From contig NW_002060943.1 in the NCBI RefSeq assembly GCF_000150275.1, positions 1,422,628-1,486,627 on the forward strand: 64,000 nucleotides of DNA. The letters are read 5' to 3'. Positions 37,600-50,100 of the stretch are shown piece after piece. The notes under the pieces were generated by a model. That model ran no database searches. It was not told the origin of the DNA and saw only the letters and a program-made list of their open reading frames with translations. A program made the translations under genes and the position numbers. The DNA is from Trichoplax adhaerens. Lineage: Eukaryota; Placozoa; Uniplacotomia; Trichoplacea; Trichoplacidae. Numbering within the stretch: position 1 is the first letter of the stretch; each line of letters opens with the position of its first letter.

Positions 37600-37839
37600 T
37601 TAATTTTCACTTAGTGATTGTGAATCTAAACGGTTACCGAATCTAATCACTAAATAAGCTCGAATTACTTTACCTCTGTAAGAATCCAACAACTCTGTTA
37701 CGATGATCCAATTCCTATTGTTAACGGTCATCAAGACTATATCAACCTGATGTAATTGCAGTCTAAAGTCCTTTTCTAATACTTTAAAGATTAAATTTAG
37801 GCTATTAGAGCACATGTATACACAATTAGGTGTAGGCAA
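37600..37839 (-). mobile_element. Possible BEL/Pao-type retroelement relic (integrase C-terminal domain)
   Basis: A 79-codon open frame. The order LQLHQVDIVLM, a short charged turn, NRNWIIVTELLDSYRGK and VIRAYLVIRFGN resembles the small C-terminal beta-barrel domain (DUF5641 type) that follows the integrase in BEL/Pao retrotransposons: VGD.VL., then W..G.V.....G.DG.IR. The Gly-Asp of that motif is not kept and no reverse transcriptase, integrase core or LTR was seen nearby, so it would be an isolated dead fragment. The resemblance is by eye; chance is a real alternative. Confidence 0.35.
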
Positions 37840-38803
37840 ATATAGCCAGTACTAGCATTCGATGAAAGAAACTTTAACCCACGCCAATCATATTATATGC
37901 AGATAACAGTATAAATTATTCATGTGGGTCAAGGTCTCCTTTATTTTTTAATACAAATAAAGTTAATGAGTATCTCACTTTAGGAAATTATCTTGCAGCA
38001 TTATTTATCTAATTTGTCGAATTTTTCTAGGCCTACAAATAATTTAGCATGGCAAAATTATGAAGCATGCATTATAGCGAATCTATATTACATTGGAAGA
38101 TAAAATATCTGTTTATACTGCGTCAACTAGCGGCATTCCATCAGATACTCAATAGAAAATATCTACGAGAAAGTTTGCATACGATTGTAGACTTTATTCA
38201 ATAATATGGGAAATCAGTCGAAATTCATTCTGAAATCATTGATAATTTTAAACATTATAATTATACGAAAGGATTTCAGATAGCTTTACTCAATAGCTAC
38301 TAGCTCTTGATGATCACCATGGCTCTATAGCTTATCAGAGCAGATACAGTGAGAGAAATAGTGCTGATCGAGTGTATATATTTGAATATAGTCTTATTGT
38401 ATTGTATCAATTGGTAAAGGAATCAGCCTTTAGGCAGTGATATAGCTAATACTTATCCAAGTGTGAACGGTGTTTTACGTCTAATTAGAATATTTCGAAA
38501 TTTGATACTGTCGAACACATTTCTTCTTTTGTAGGCTACATTCTAACCAGTTTAAACTACAAATTATGAGGCTAACAAATCTACTAAATCGTTATGACGA
38601 AAAATTTCAATCTTCTGGCAATTAGCTGCCGATAACGAAAACTTCATTACCACGAAATGATATCGCAAAAGCCAACGGCGGCTTCGCAGTACGATACAAC
38701 GCAATGAGCTAAGCAATCATTATCAACACTGCAAGCTTGGTTACGTAGATAACTTTGATCGCATTGACCATATCTCTATAATTTTCAAAAAAAGTAAATA
38801 ATA

Positions 38804-39140
38804 TGGTCAAATTAGTAACAACGCTTATACTGGAATAACTTCTATTTGCCTTTTTAAATGACTATAAAATGATCGAAATAAATGGTAAGTTTTATGCTGG
38901 ATTTCTATCTGTCATTTTATTAATTAAATAAATGATCATAACATAATCAAACTAATAACAATGTTGATGGTGCAATGACTTCTATCTGCCATTTTGAATG
39001 ATCATAAAGTAGCCAAACCAGTATCAACGTTTATGTTAAAATGACTTTTATCAGCCAAATTAAATGGCCATAAAATAGTCAAATCAGTTATAATATTTAG
39101 GCCGAAAAGACTTGTATGTGCCTTTTTGTTCATAATAAAA
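38804..39140. repeat. Decayed tandem repeat, about 5 units of 65-70 bp
   Basis: Units start near 38804, 38873, 38944, 39010 and 39075 with TAGTCAAATCAGTAACAACG-like sequence, then ATGACTTCTATCTGCCATTT and AATGATCATAAA. Copies are strongly diverged, so this is an old array. Confidence 0.75.
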
Positions 39141-40872
39141 CCGATTGAATCAAAACTATATCAACTTTGAAATTAAATTAGTTTGTATCATATGGATAAA
39201 ACTCTATTTATTCATTAATTCATACGTATCCTTAACGATGAATTGCTACAGTAGAGAAGCTATTTACAGACAGAATTCTATAACACTAATAAAGGGTTAC
39301 AGTATGAGATATATTAGCGACTTTATTATTGATATTGAAGATATTTAAAATAGAAAAACTCGATCTGAAATCGACGACATTATTTGCATAAAAGTAGGTA
39401 TCAATGAACCTATCAATTAATAATCACGATAGCTATTCAATAACTATCTTCAATTTACAAATGGAGTAATTAGATAATATTAAACTAATTTCAGCAAAAA
39501 AACTTTGCCTGCATTAAAGGTAATAGAGAATGATATCGTTTTCAGGTCCTCAATGGAGTTTATAAAGGCATATAATGTAGGCATAAGCCGTATTGACTTC
39601 GTTCATGAAAGAATGCAAAAAAGAAAATACTAAATTCTTGTCGATTTCCTACTACTATATCACCAACAATATGGTCAGCATATAAGTCTACTTCACTGTC
39701 ATCGCATATCCATTATTTTAAAATCAGTTTATTTTTTAGCTGTTATGGTAAGCTTATTTGTGGCCTAAGAGAAAGTATGCAACCGCCAGAACTATGTTGA
39801 CGGAAGTCATTTTAAGGATCAAAATAAGCTACCGTTAAAGGTTTACTTCTTTGATTTACTGCTCTATAAGGCGATCTTATACGCAGTTCTTGATTCAAAA
39901 GGAGCTCTATATTAAGTTCAGTCAGTGAAAGTTCAAGTATCGGTAAAAAAGAGTACTAATTAAACTGAAAATTTCAATCTTATTAAATGGGTGAGATTAG
40001 GAGGAGAAATGGTCATCCAATATATAAAATCGAAAGTATTTACAGTAAATTATCTACATTATCCATCGCTAATAGCACTAATTATATTACTGTGCTGTTT
40101 GTTATAACCATTGATTCAATAAACTTGTTAGCGAAAGAAGACATTTGGTTTTACAGGAGCGACCTAGAAATTTAATTGCATTCCATTCTAAGTAAAAGTG
40201 GAGCTCTAAGAGCTCTAGAGCTACTATTATTGAACACTACAGGAACAAAGAACAACGAGCATTTAATTTACCTCAATCAATTCCTTTTAATAATATATTA
40301 GGAATGATAGACTGTTGTTGGTTTAAATAGCGATTGATAGTTAACAGAAAAGAAAAGACTATGATATCCTGCGGCTTGATTTTTTCAAAGTGTACAGTAT
40401 TCTCAACATGGCTGTTATCGCCACTTCACAATTCCATCAGTAATCTACAGAACGATATTCTAGTGTTGACCATTAAATCAATATCATGTATCCCATTCTA
40501 ACAGATCCCATCTTGCATTTCTTGCCATAGCAGCAAATTGCAAGAAAATTGCTGGCTATAATGTCACTGTTATCAACGATTGAGCATTTCTAGTCCACTC
40601 AATACATTTTATTAGACCAATTAGACTCTCATTAATTGATACCTAGAAACTAAGTTATGTTCAATTAAATCGCCATTTTAATACTAAATTCTCTTTGTCT
40701 CCAATTCATATCAGGGCTCTTTCTAGCAGACTAATTGCCTTTATCGCTTGTGTTGTTTAAGGTATAAATTGCGTAAAAAGCAAGTCAGAAATTGTGACTA
40801 TATATCGTCGATGATATCAGAATGAAAAATTAGAATAGCTGCTCAGATTACCGACATTGCTTCAGATGTCAA

Positions 40873-40925
40873 GATTGAATTGTAGAGTAGTAGTAATAGA
40901 GAAACTACTGCTTTACAATTCAATC
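40873..40925. ncRNA. Candidate RNA hairpin: 21 bp stem, 11 nt loop
   Basis: The left arm (40873-40893, GATTGAATTGTA...) pairs along its full 21 bases with the right arm (40905-40925), with only two mismatches, both G-U wobbles if the plus strand is transcribed. The loop is TAATAGAGAAA. A stem of this quality is rare in random DNA. It could be a small-RNA precursor, a miniature inverted-repeat element or a local inversion. Confidence 0.45.
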
Positions 40926-41370
40926 GTAAAATAAAACTATCCTGCTGTCAGTCCTTCGACTTCCTATTATCCTGTCGTGCAGTAATTGATCTCCCAAAAT
41001 TCTTCCTCATGATCAACAAGACTGAATTCAAATACTAACAGTTTTGTACTTAAAACTACTACACTGAATGTCTAACAATATACTTAAATGATCTTGTACA
41101 CGAGCTAAAAGATCCGAGGCTTAATAAATCTAGCATATTTATAGCTCGCACATTTCATTATTGTCGATTTTGGATCAAAAGTAATCAGATCTACTGTATC
41201 ACGTTAGAGCTCAAATTGAAGAGTAGGACACTCATTTATCCAGAAGAGAATGAGTTATAAATAGAGTATAAAAAGGGCAGTGGTGTATCATAAGGACAGT
41301 GCATTGAATATACTTATTAGCCATAGGCTAAAATTGTAATAGAGAAGATGATCTAATTAATTTAAAAACA

Positions 41371-41499
41371 TTATCCGCTTACACGTTGTTTTTCCAAGTA
41401 AAGCCTTGCCAAAGCATTATATCCATTGGCTTGGCTGTTAAGAATGACCAAGCAGAAAGCTAATGCGAAAAGTAATTGAAAGGTGACTGATGGCTTCAT
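41371..41499 (-). CDS. Secreted peptide precursor, first exon, paralogue of the 24.3 kb gene
   Basis: The ATG at 41499 opens a signal peptide (start MKPSVTFQLLFALAFCLVIL), cleaved near SQANG. The tail ALARLYLEKQR is followed by an excellent donor (CGT/GTAAGC, phase 0), so the coding exon is 41499-41383; without splicing the frame stops at 42 residues. It shares with the 24.3 kb exon the MK start, a Cys late in the hydrophobic core, the QANG cleavage region and an Arg-aromatic-Tyr-aliphatic motif, then a phase-0 donor. The best local second exon is 41327-41232 (55 bp intron, acceptor TTTTAG, two Cys), which is weak. The mature product is unknown. Confidence 0.5.
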   Translation of the reverse strand: MKPSVTFQLLFALAFCLVILNSQANGYNALARLYLEKQRVSG

Positions 41500-41781
41500 A
41501 ATTTCTCTTTACTTTTTCGAAGTAATTCTTCTAAGTAGCACTAAATGTAAGGAAATGAATTAAAATTGAGCTAGCATAATCTCATAACAGAGTTGAAATA
41601 CCTTTGTATCAGCGTCTAAATAGGTAATAGCTATCGCTTAGTATGCTAACTCAGTCAAGCACTGATTGAAAATAATAATATATAAATTATCACAACTATC
41701 TATTTAAAGAAGTAGAGAAAGCTTCTATAGAGTGAAATAGGTCATTTGAAGATCAAACTGTGAACTAATCTACCCTTTCTC

Positions 41782-42390
41782 CTATCTTTAACTGAGAAAA
41801 TTACTTTCAATTTCATAAAATAATATTCTACTTTGCTTTGTTAAGAAACAAGTACTCAATTAATTGGCAGCCAATGCTGTATAATACTCCTACTTATAAA
41901 ATTAATTTTTCCTTCTTCTTCTATCTTGAACTGGAAAAATTACTTTCAATTTCACAAAGCATCATTCTATTTTGCATGGTAGAGCACCAAATACTGAATT
42001 TACTGGCACTAATGCTGTATGAATCCAATAATACTAATCTTTCATTTCTTCTATTTTGAAGGAAGAAAAATACTTTCGATTTCAAAAATAGCACTAATTT
42101 TGGCTTAGTAAAGGATCAAATGCTCAATATACTCGAACTGTGTAAAGTACATTTCATTTCATAAACAGTGTTCAATTTTACTTCGTACAGGAACAAACAC
42201 TTAATTTGCTAGCAGCCAATATGGGGCTAATACTGGCAACCAATACTATACTGTACAATTCTGGAGTTATAATTCTAACCTTTGCTTACCCTATCTTTAA
42301 CGGAGAAAAATACTTTCAATTTCTTAAAATAGCACTAAATTTTGCTTCGCAAAAGGATCGAGTGCTCAATTAGTTGGCAATAAATACCGT
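41782..42390. repeat. Decayed tandem repeat, about 5 units of 115-140 bp
   Basis: Units start near 41782, 41921, 42051, about 42150 and 42291 with CTATCTTTAACTGAGAAAAA, then TACTTTCAATTTCA, ATTTTGCTT, GTACTCAATTAATTGGCA and CAATGCTGTAT. Old, degenerate copies with no coding role. The array lies immediately upstream of the 41.4 kb peptide gene as transcribed. Confidence 0.8.
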
Positions 42391-42795
42391 ATCAGACTTA
42401 TAAAATGGACTCATGATCGCATTGCATTCGTTCCATCTTTTTACTATTCTTAAGGCATTGCAGTATTTTTTCTCCGAGAAGAAAGAGTTGGAAAGAAAAG
42501 TAATTCACTGATTTGTAAACATAGTGCATTGAAAGTAGTAAAGTATACAAGCCTAGTTGGTAAAAGTACATGATAGTGATATCTTAAATTCTTGTTATTC
42601 TATTAGAAAAATAAACAGAAACTGTTCTATGGAAAAAATGTCCGATCAGAATAAATTGCAAAGCAGGAAGTAATAGCATCGTAGTTATTGGCTATGGAAA
42701 GATAGAAAACTTCAATTTCACTTCATTGGATGAGAATATGACTCAAAATTTAATAATGTTCGATAGAAACTATTCTTCTACTAACCGGGAACAAG

Positions 42796-42990
42796 ATGGC
42801 TCAAGTGTGGCAAGATCAACGATGCGGAGTGGAATGCTTGAAATCGGCTCTTTACTCGGCTATTTATCTATTTCAGCATGGTAAATACATTAAATTTTTT
42901 ACTCTGAACTCTCAATTGAGCCAGCCCTCATCCTTCTATTTTAGTCCTTATTATGCTACTGCTCTATGTCTATTTTTAGTCATATTTTAA
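42796..42990 (+). CDS. Unrecognised ORF or first exon
   Basis: The ATG follows a GC-richer, Kozak-like context (CGGGAACAAG). The first 29 codons (MAQVWQDQRCGVECLKSALY onward) are clearly GC-richer than the surroundings and end at a possible donor (GTAAAT). Beyond that the frame continues into AT-rich sequence to a stop after 64 codons. The early part could be a real short exon. No family was recognised. Confidence 0.25.
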   Translation: MAQVWQDQRCGVECLKSALYSAIYLFQHGKYIKFFTLNSQLSQPSSFYFSPYYATALCLFLVIF

Positions 42991-43574
42991 GGGGGCTGGT
43001 ACGGGTCGATAAATGATTTTATGCCTTATATATAGAGATACACAGTAGATATATTTAACATTTTGCTCGGCTTTACTAAGCCATTACTGAATTTAATTAG
43101 TATACTGTATTATTTACATGAGCCATTTTCCAATATTAGTCAACAGGAATAAATTACTAATTACAGACTGGTATTGTTGTAAAGTAAAATTAATAGGAAT
43201 ATATAATGAACAATAGCATTGAAATTAATTTGACTATTTTATGAGAATCCATTTTTGCCTTAATTCTTAATTGATCGATCCTGTGATCAACAATACAACT
43301 TCACTTTATGAAATAGCAATATTAATGAAGCGACAAATTGAATTAGAATCGTTTTGCAATTGTAAAGAAACAGCTGCTTGAAGCCAGTCTAATTTTCTCT
43401 TATTCCACATCATTTATACGTAGCAATTGGAGAAACTGACTAGATAGAATGACGGAAAGGAACAACATTAATTCAGGTAGTATTGATAGACAACCGTGAT
43501 TCGAGTCGACATTTTTCAATTAAAGGGATAGGATAGCAATCAAATCGTTTAACATCGTCGATAATGATCGATGG

Positions 43575-43733
43575 ATGTTTGTGCATGTGGTAATATTTCT
43601 ATCACTTTCCATCGAGTGTATTCTAATTGGTCTCATTGCTGTCTTGTTAATATCACTCAATATCATCACAGTTATTATTTACTTGAATAAATCTCATCAT
43701 GACAAAGGTAAGATCGATTATTACACCACATAA
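43575..43733 (+). CDS. Candidate small membrane protein (52-54 residues)
   Basis: The start MFVHVVIFLSLSIECILIGL is followed by a second hydrophobic run ending IITVIIYLNKSHHDK: one long or two short membrane spans and a short basic cytoplasmic end. Two endings are possible. Unspliced, the frame stops at 43733 (52 residues). With the strong donor AAAG/GTAAGA at 43708 and the acceptor AAATAG at 43779 (72 bp intron), it ends after ten other residues at 43812 (54 residues). The ISLN...YLNK pattern is also like helix 1 of a class A receptor, but no further helices follow. An overlapping frame from 43571 has four Cys. No family was recognised. Confidence 0.35.
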   Translation: MFVHVVIFLSLSIECILIGLIAVLLISLNIITVIIYLNKSHHDKGKIDYYTT

Positions 43734-43937
43734 ACACATTGTAATTTTTAATTTTAATTGTGATCCTATTTCAAAATAGGCAATGAAACAGTTACAATTT
43801 TAGACAATTGAAAATTCAGTGATAAAACTATTATTAATTAATATAGGCCGAAGCGAGTTTAACCAGACATGGAATTACCTTCCTACTAGGTAATTCTACT
43901 ACACTTTGATCTGGAGATTGTTGTCTTTGTATCTCTG

Positions 43938-44165
43938 TCGTAAAACTCAAAATCACTTTAGTCCTATCGATTTTGCTATTTGAACCGTTTTAGTTAATCT
44001 GTATTTTAATGAATTGTTATAAATTGAATTATTAGCTTGTTATATTTCAATCGATCGTGAAACTCACTATAACTCTAGTCCTATCGAGTTTGCTATTTTA
44101 AACCATTTTTTATGATTATCTTGATAAATTGTTCTAAATTGCATTAGATAAATAACAATAAATGT
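43938..44165. repeat. Tandem duplication, two units of about 117 bp
   Basis: TCGTAAAACTCA...TTTAGTCCTATCGATTTTGC at 43938 recurs as TCGTGAAACTCA...TCTAGTCCTATCGAGTTTGC at 44055. Both are followed by GCTATTT, a run like AACCATTTT, and TAAATTG further down. Diverged, non-coding. Confidence 0.7.
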
Positions 44166-47100
44166 GAAGAGGTTTCAGATTCATAAGTCATAGTTAATGA
44201 TTCCATAATAAATAAAAAAGCATAAAATATTAATTAAATTAATAAAGAAAAAGCGTGAAAAGGATTCTAATCAAAGCAAAATAATGCAAGTTGATGTGAT
44301 AATCAGTTGACGAAGCTATTATATTTAGACGGACGAGAGATATTTTAGTAAAGTTTGTTGAGATGGTAAAAATAGTTTGTTGTAATGGAAAAAGAATTTA
44401 AATATATCATTCTGATTGGAACCAAGTACTTCCTCCCTCTAATGCACACTTCCAGATTGTAGAATAATATTCTATCTATATTAAGATCTCCAGTAATTGA
44501 ATCCTACAAAGAGGAGTAGCACTATTGATTGATACTATGCAGTATTTATACGGTAAATAGCCAAAGAGCTAAAAATATGTTTTAGCCAAAGACAGAGACG
44601 GCATTTTCGTTGCTATCCACGTGAGAATCTGCGTGAGAGGATAAACATCTTTTCTTTTGGTTTTATTACTTCCCTCACAGATGAGTCATTATCTGGAGGT
44701 GGACCAGTTATCCGATTGTCTCTTAACACAATTTCCATCGCTTTGATTATCCATTTTCTATTAACAATATGAATTTATCGATTTAAAGCGAATCACTTTC
44801 GTGTCAATATCAAGCGCTAGTATCCATTACTTTATAATACCTGAGTTTGCCAAACGTATAAAAATAATTCATGTTCGATTAAAGTGAATTATTCTGGCTG
44901 TTTAATAAAAAGAGCAAAATAGAAAATTTAGCAGTTTGAGCCTATCATACTCAAACTTAATGAAATTATTCTTCTTCATCTCTAACTTCCTTCTACATGT
45001 TCATGTCTGGTTTTAAAGCGGATAATTTACACTGTCAACTTTGAACCTGCCGTATTGAATACGTGATGCATGATTCTTATATCAAAGCAGGCTATATCCT
45101 GGCCAATCAGCGCTCAAATTCCTAAGCTAAAATTTCATTTTTATATCCATAGAGTCGTTAACAGAGTCTTTAATTGTAAAAGAGCTATTTAATTAGAAAA
45201 GATTGAGTTGTTCTTAAATTTATAGCCAATATAGATTTCTCTGTTAAGCGATCAATACATAACGCATTTATATCCAATTCGTTCTCAGTATTGTTATTTT
45301 ATTCCTGTCTAAAGGAAATATTTTTGTATAAAATGAGAAATTCTCTGCATTTAAAGATAATCGCCATTTCAGACCATTATCCTATTTCTTTACCACAGGA
45401 TATCCTCTTTATAATATTACATAATTGAACCCTTACGCTCTTGTTTTATGAAATTAAAAAGCTACACATAATCAGCGTCTTATTTCACATTGTCTGCAAA
45501 GTAATTCTAATAAAAATCTCGTTATTAAAATCTTTCCTAGTCTTGATGACTACTGAATCATGATTGAAAATACCATCCTTGATATGGTTGTCCTTTGGAT
45601 TTGCACTATTCTGCCAAATTTGTATTTATTTGTAACAATTTGGCCAAAGATGGAGTCAATATCGGATTTAATCTGTAACTTGAATAGCGATACTCCTTTT
45701 TTAGACATGAAATCTCCAGAGAACCTGCTGTATGCATTGCTATCTGTATTTAAACGAAAGAACTGATTGCTAATAATAGTATTCTATATACACCATAAAC
45801 ATAGCTAGGAAAATGCAGTCTTTTTAGTGAGCTTAGAAAAGGACCAAAAAATACGTCCTATCGTCATAAAACTAATTTCCTTTTGTCTAGAAATGACAAA
45901 CCGATTACCCCATTATTCAATTTAAAATTGCGAACCTAAATTTCGATGTCATACATTACCAATAGGATCAATAAATATCAGATAAAAAAACTAGCTGATT
46001 CTTCGATAAGAGTATCAAAAGACTGCGAATTATTTTGGTTACCATTATTCGAGAAAAGAATTCTTACTGTGTATCCATGAACAATATTTGAAATTAAACG
46101 GAGGCATGATTTTTCTCCGACTTTTTATTAATAATAATTCTATTTGCCCTAAAATAATCTTTTACTACTTTTTAATAACTATTTAAACTATACTAATTGA
46201 TCCAACCTTAAAAAATTCAATTGGAAATTCTAACATTAAACGTAACCTATATTATAATTGTGAGCATAGAAGTAATAGTTTCAGCTAATTACATTGGTCA
46301 AGGGTATTAAAAGTTTTATTAAAACAGTAACTTAAAGTAGTGTATGGCATAGATTAGTTAGTCTATTATGCTTAAAAAGTGATTGTAGATAGTTTTTGAA
46401 ATTTCTGTCATTTTTAATAACTCAAAGTTCGAGTTACTGGACAGTGAACCTAAAGAGTTCTCAACCCATTCACTACAGCAAGCCATTGCGGTAGGCCATA
46501 AATGAAGATCCAAAAATATCGTTGATGCAAACTCTGCACCTATGTAGTTTGCAGAAAGAAGTTAAGACTGCCTACGGGTCTAGATGGATTCACATATCTA
46601 GGTATTTAATAAAGTAAATAATTTTTATGTGATAACAGTTTCAGAAGGGTATATCGTATGCAATAAAAACGGCTCCTTTTAGTGATTAAAATCTCATGAC
46701 GTGCGCGAGTAAATTACAAATAAGGAAAAATTGATATATTATATTACCATTTAACTTTGCCACAGAGGCTATTCTACATTCTCCTTAAAATTTTACCATC
46801 ACGGATGCAATAAAGAATCTATTTTTATCGATATTGTCTTGTGTTAATCTCACTGATAGCTGATAAGTCTTCATAGATTAATTAAACCCTCTATCTTTCT
46901 AAAATTGGATTCTTAAAGTCGTATTTAACGAATAAATTCTCGGATACTAGCCATTAGATCTATAAACATGTATGATCTTGAGATATGAAAATCTGTCGTG
47001 TGCTATTCGCTCAGATACAAGCTTCCAAGTACAAGTTTTGATCTTAAATTTTTCTAGTTATATCAGAGCACTTTAGAATATTACTACAGCAACAATTAAT

Positions 47101-50100
47101 GACTAAATAGCACTCTTTTGATCTGAACTCACCTTCATTTCTGTTATTTATCGTCTACAGTATAAAAGGTTACCAGGGAATAATATAAATTAATAATAAT
47201 AGACTGATGAGCTAACCATCGACCTTACTCAAACTTAAATTTCAATGTCATCTCTTTTTAATAATTGTTATATTACATATTTTGATGTTGTACTGTCTGT
47301 AACTATGTTAAAGACCGCTACTAAGTATAAATATTTGTATTGATCGTTATACAATTGTTAGTTTATCGCTAGATTTATTGATTGTAAAACTAATTCATTT
47401 TCCAATAAGGGCGATTGAATTAGTTTGATACCTAATTATGAGACAGCTCCAAGATCAATCATATTCGGATCATGACCATTTCGTCTTTATACGCGAACTC
47501 TAACGTTTTTTAAATAGAACGTAAAGAGATCAAAATTTAGGTCTCAGAATAGACGACAGCAATATCGTTTATTAGTATTAATTTCCATGTATTTATATTC
47601 TGTAGCTGATTGAGAACATAGATAGAAGGTACATAAGTGAGTTGCTATTTTTTAACGAAGAGAATTGGTTATTTTATTTTTCGCGTAAAGAGAAGGTCAT
47701 GTTATTTATGCCCTGAGACTCGAAGAAAAGTTTCATACTTATCACGGAGAATTAGCTTTGATAGGTACTGTAGTTTGAGATAGAAGATCCAGAAAATATC
47801 TCTTATAGATCTTTGTCACAAGAATATGATACAAATTAATGACATGCACTATGATCTAAATTAACACTTCATTGAATCAACACGATTGAATCTCTCCAGT
47901 CATAGCATCCATATTGCTATGTTAACATGTATTCCAATGCTAATAGCACATATTGAACTATTTATTAGTAATTTTAATTATATTATTAATTAATTAATTA
48001 ATTACATGTATTATCCTATCTTTCGTTAATGTCAAGAAAGAGCGAACAAACAATTTTTTTTGATTTTGCAGATCGGAAATTTATTTCATTGGATCGTTAG
48101 GAATAACATAAATCTGATAACATCATCATTAGCAAGGGAACTGCTACAAATTACCGTATAGAATTTTCGCTAACCTAACAGTTCAGTAATAAAACCTAGC
48201 GGTGTAAATTTGTCAGGATTAAATATGTTAATAGTTTGTAGTTTGTACTATAGAATGATCACATTTCTATGTCACAGATAAGACCATCTTGCATCTCTAT
48301 GTCGCTTATTTTGATCAATAAATTTAATAGGCAAAACATCATAGCTTACGCTATGTACAAAGCTATATTAATTTTAATTTAGTAGTTAATAATATATTTT
48401 CTGTTTATGAAGGCAATTTTGATGATTGATATTTATCTAAATCTAATAATGATGCTTCAAATTCAAGCTTCGTTTATATTTAACTTTGCTGATGCAAACG
48501 AAATTTCAGTTACCATGATATGGTGGTGCAGTAGTTGTGAGATGTAATACAGTAGGACACGAAACATTTCAGAAGGCACTGAAGATGGTTAGTACAGTGT
48601 TGAGTTTGAAGCCAACTTTGATCACACTGGCCACTCCTCTATAAGTAGTTCAAATAGGTAATATAACATCGATCAGTGTTATATCCGACAGCTATTATCA
48701 CATAAACATTTTTCTCTAGTTATCCGTGCATCATATCATGTTAGGTTTAATATAAAATACATATAGCAACTTTCAAATTGGGGGGTGGTGTCTATATGCG
48801 CTTAATACTCCGCTTTCTATAGCTAATTTTGATCAATTGTCGCTATCGATAGATTTAATGCCATAAACGCCTATATCGCAAGCTTTTGTCAGTGCAGTTT
48901 TGTTAAATGATCCTGAAGTAGCATCTAGCTTTAATCTATTCCAATGGCATCCCTGCACGTAGTTCTTTAATAACTTGTTTTAAGCAATGCTTAGGTCGTA
49001 ATCCTTTTTAAAATGGTAAATTATTGCTTGGTGAAGTTTGTTGTATTTTAAAACTAGCTTTAACTTTCTGTTCAGTTTTCAGCCAATGCATGTATGCATA
49101 AGCTATATATTACGCTAACTTTTAACAATATATCTGCCTTGCTCATCTAGTGAGGAATAGAAATATGAAACCTATCCAGTAGCTAAAAAAGCAAGCAATC
49201 CTTACTACAGCTTTAATACCGCTAGATTGACGGTACTTATTAACACATCTAACCAAATGACATCTATCATTACCATACACTCATCTAATATTTTCAGCTG
49301 CTGCAGTCTCGCAATTATTGTAATCTTTCAATATTTATTAGACAGGATTTAAATTAAAAAAAATATCAACTGTATTTACTAGCCTAGTTTCATTTAAAAT
49401 TTTTAACTTTTAAATCTAATCGAGAAAATTTAAATTTGAAATTACAGCTGGTAAAGTTGGTAACAATGTACCTCAAAGGATAATATAACTTTACTTTCAG
49501 GTAGGCTTTTCCATCGATTAAGTTATATCATCATAGCTTATATAACAGACTATCCTTTTTTAATAAATTTCTAAGATATTATTAATGTTGAATGTCATGG
49601 AAGAAATACGAAGATTTTAGGCCAGATATTGTACCAATACTCAATTAAACTGTACGTATATTGCTATTTTAGTACCTTTCTGTCCTAAAGTCGATTTACA
49701 CTTTATTAATTTTTAATAGCTGAACCCTTACTACTCTGTACTACTATTGCAGTGTGCTAAATGCTGCTAATTTTGCATCGATAAAGTTAAGATTACAAAT
49801 ATCTGTAGTGTTTCGGGTTTCAATCAAAATAATGTTACATAACTGATCAGGAAGAATTTTATAGCAGGCATATAATTACTTAATTAATTGCTGTTTAATT
49901 AAAATTTTTCAATTTTCACAACTGAAGAAATATTTGAATATCAAAGGATAAATATCATACATCAGTTCGAATTGTTAGCGACTAACCATTATTGTTTTGA
50001 ATACTTTATACTCTCTAGTGTTAACTTTCACTTTGCTGAAGTATGGTGCAATTTTTATTAATTAAAAGTTAATTAAATTGGCTCCAAGATGTCACTAACG

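Noticed and set aside
40873-41030. Plus frame with Cys-Cys...Cys as second exon for the 37.4 kb peptide
   Set aside because: It begins inside the 40.9 kb hairpin, has no convincing acceptor, and three Cys in this length is not unusual enough.
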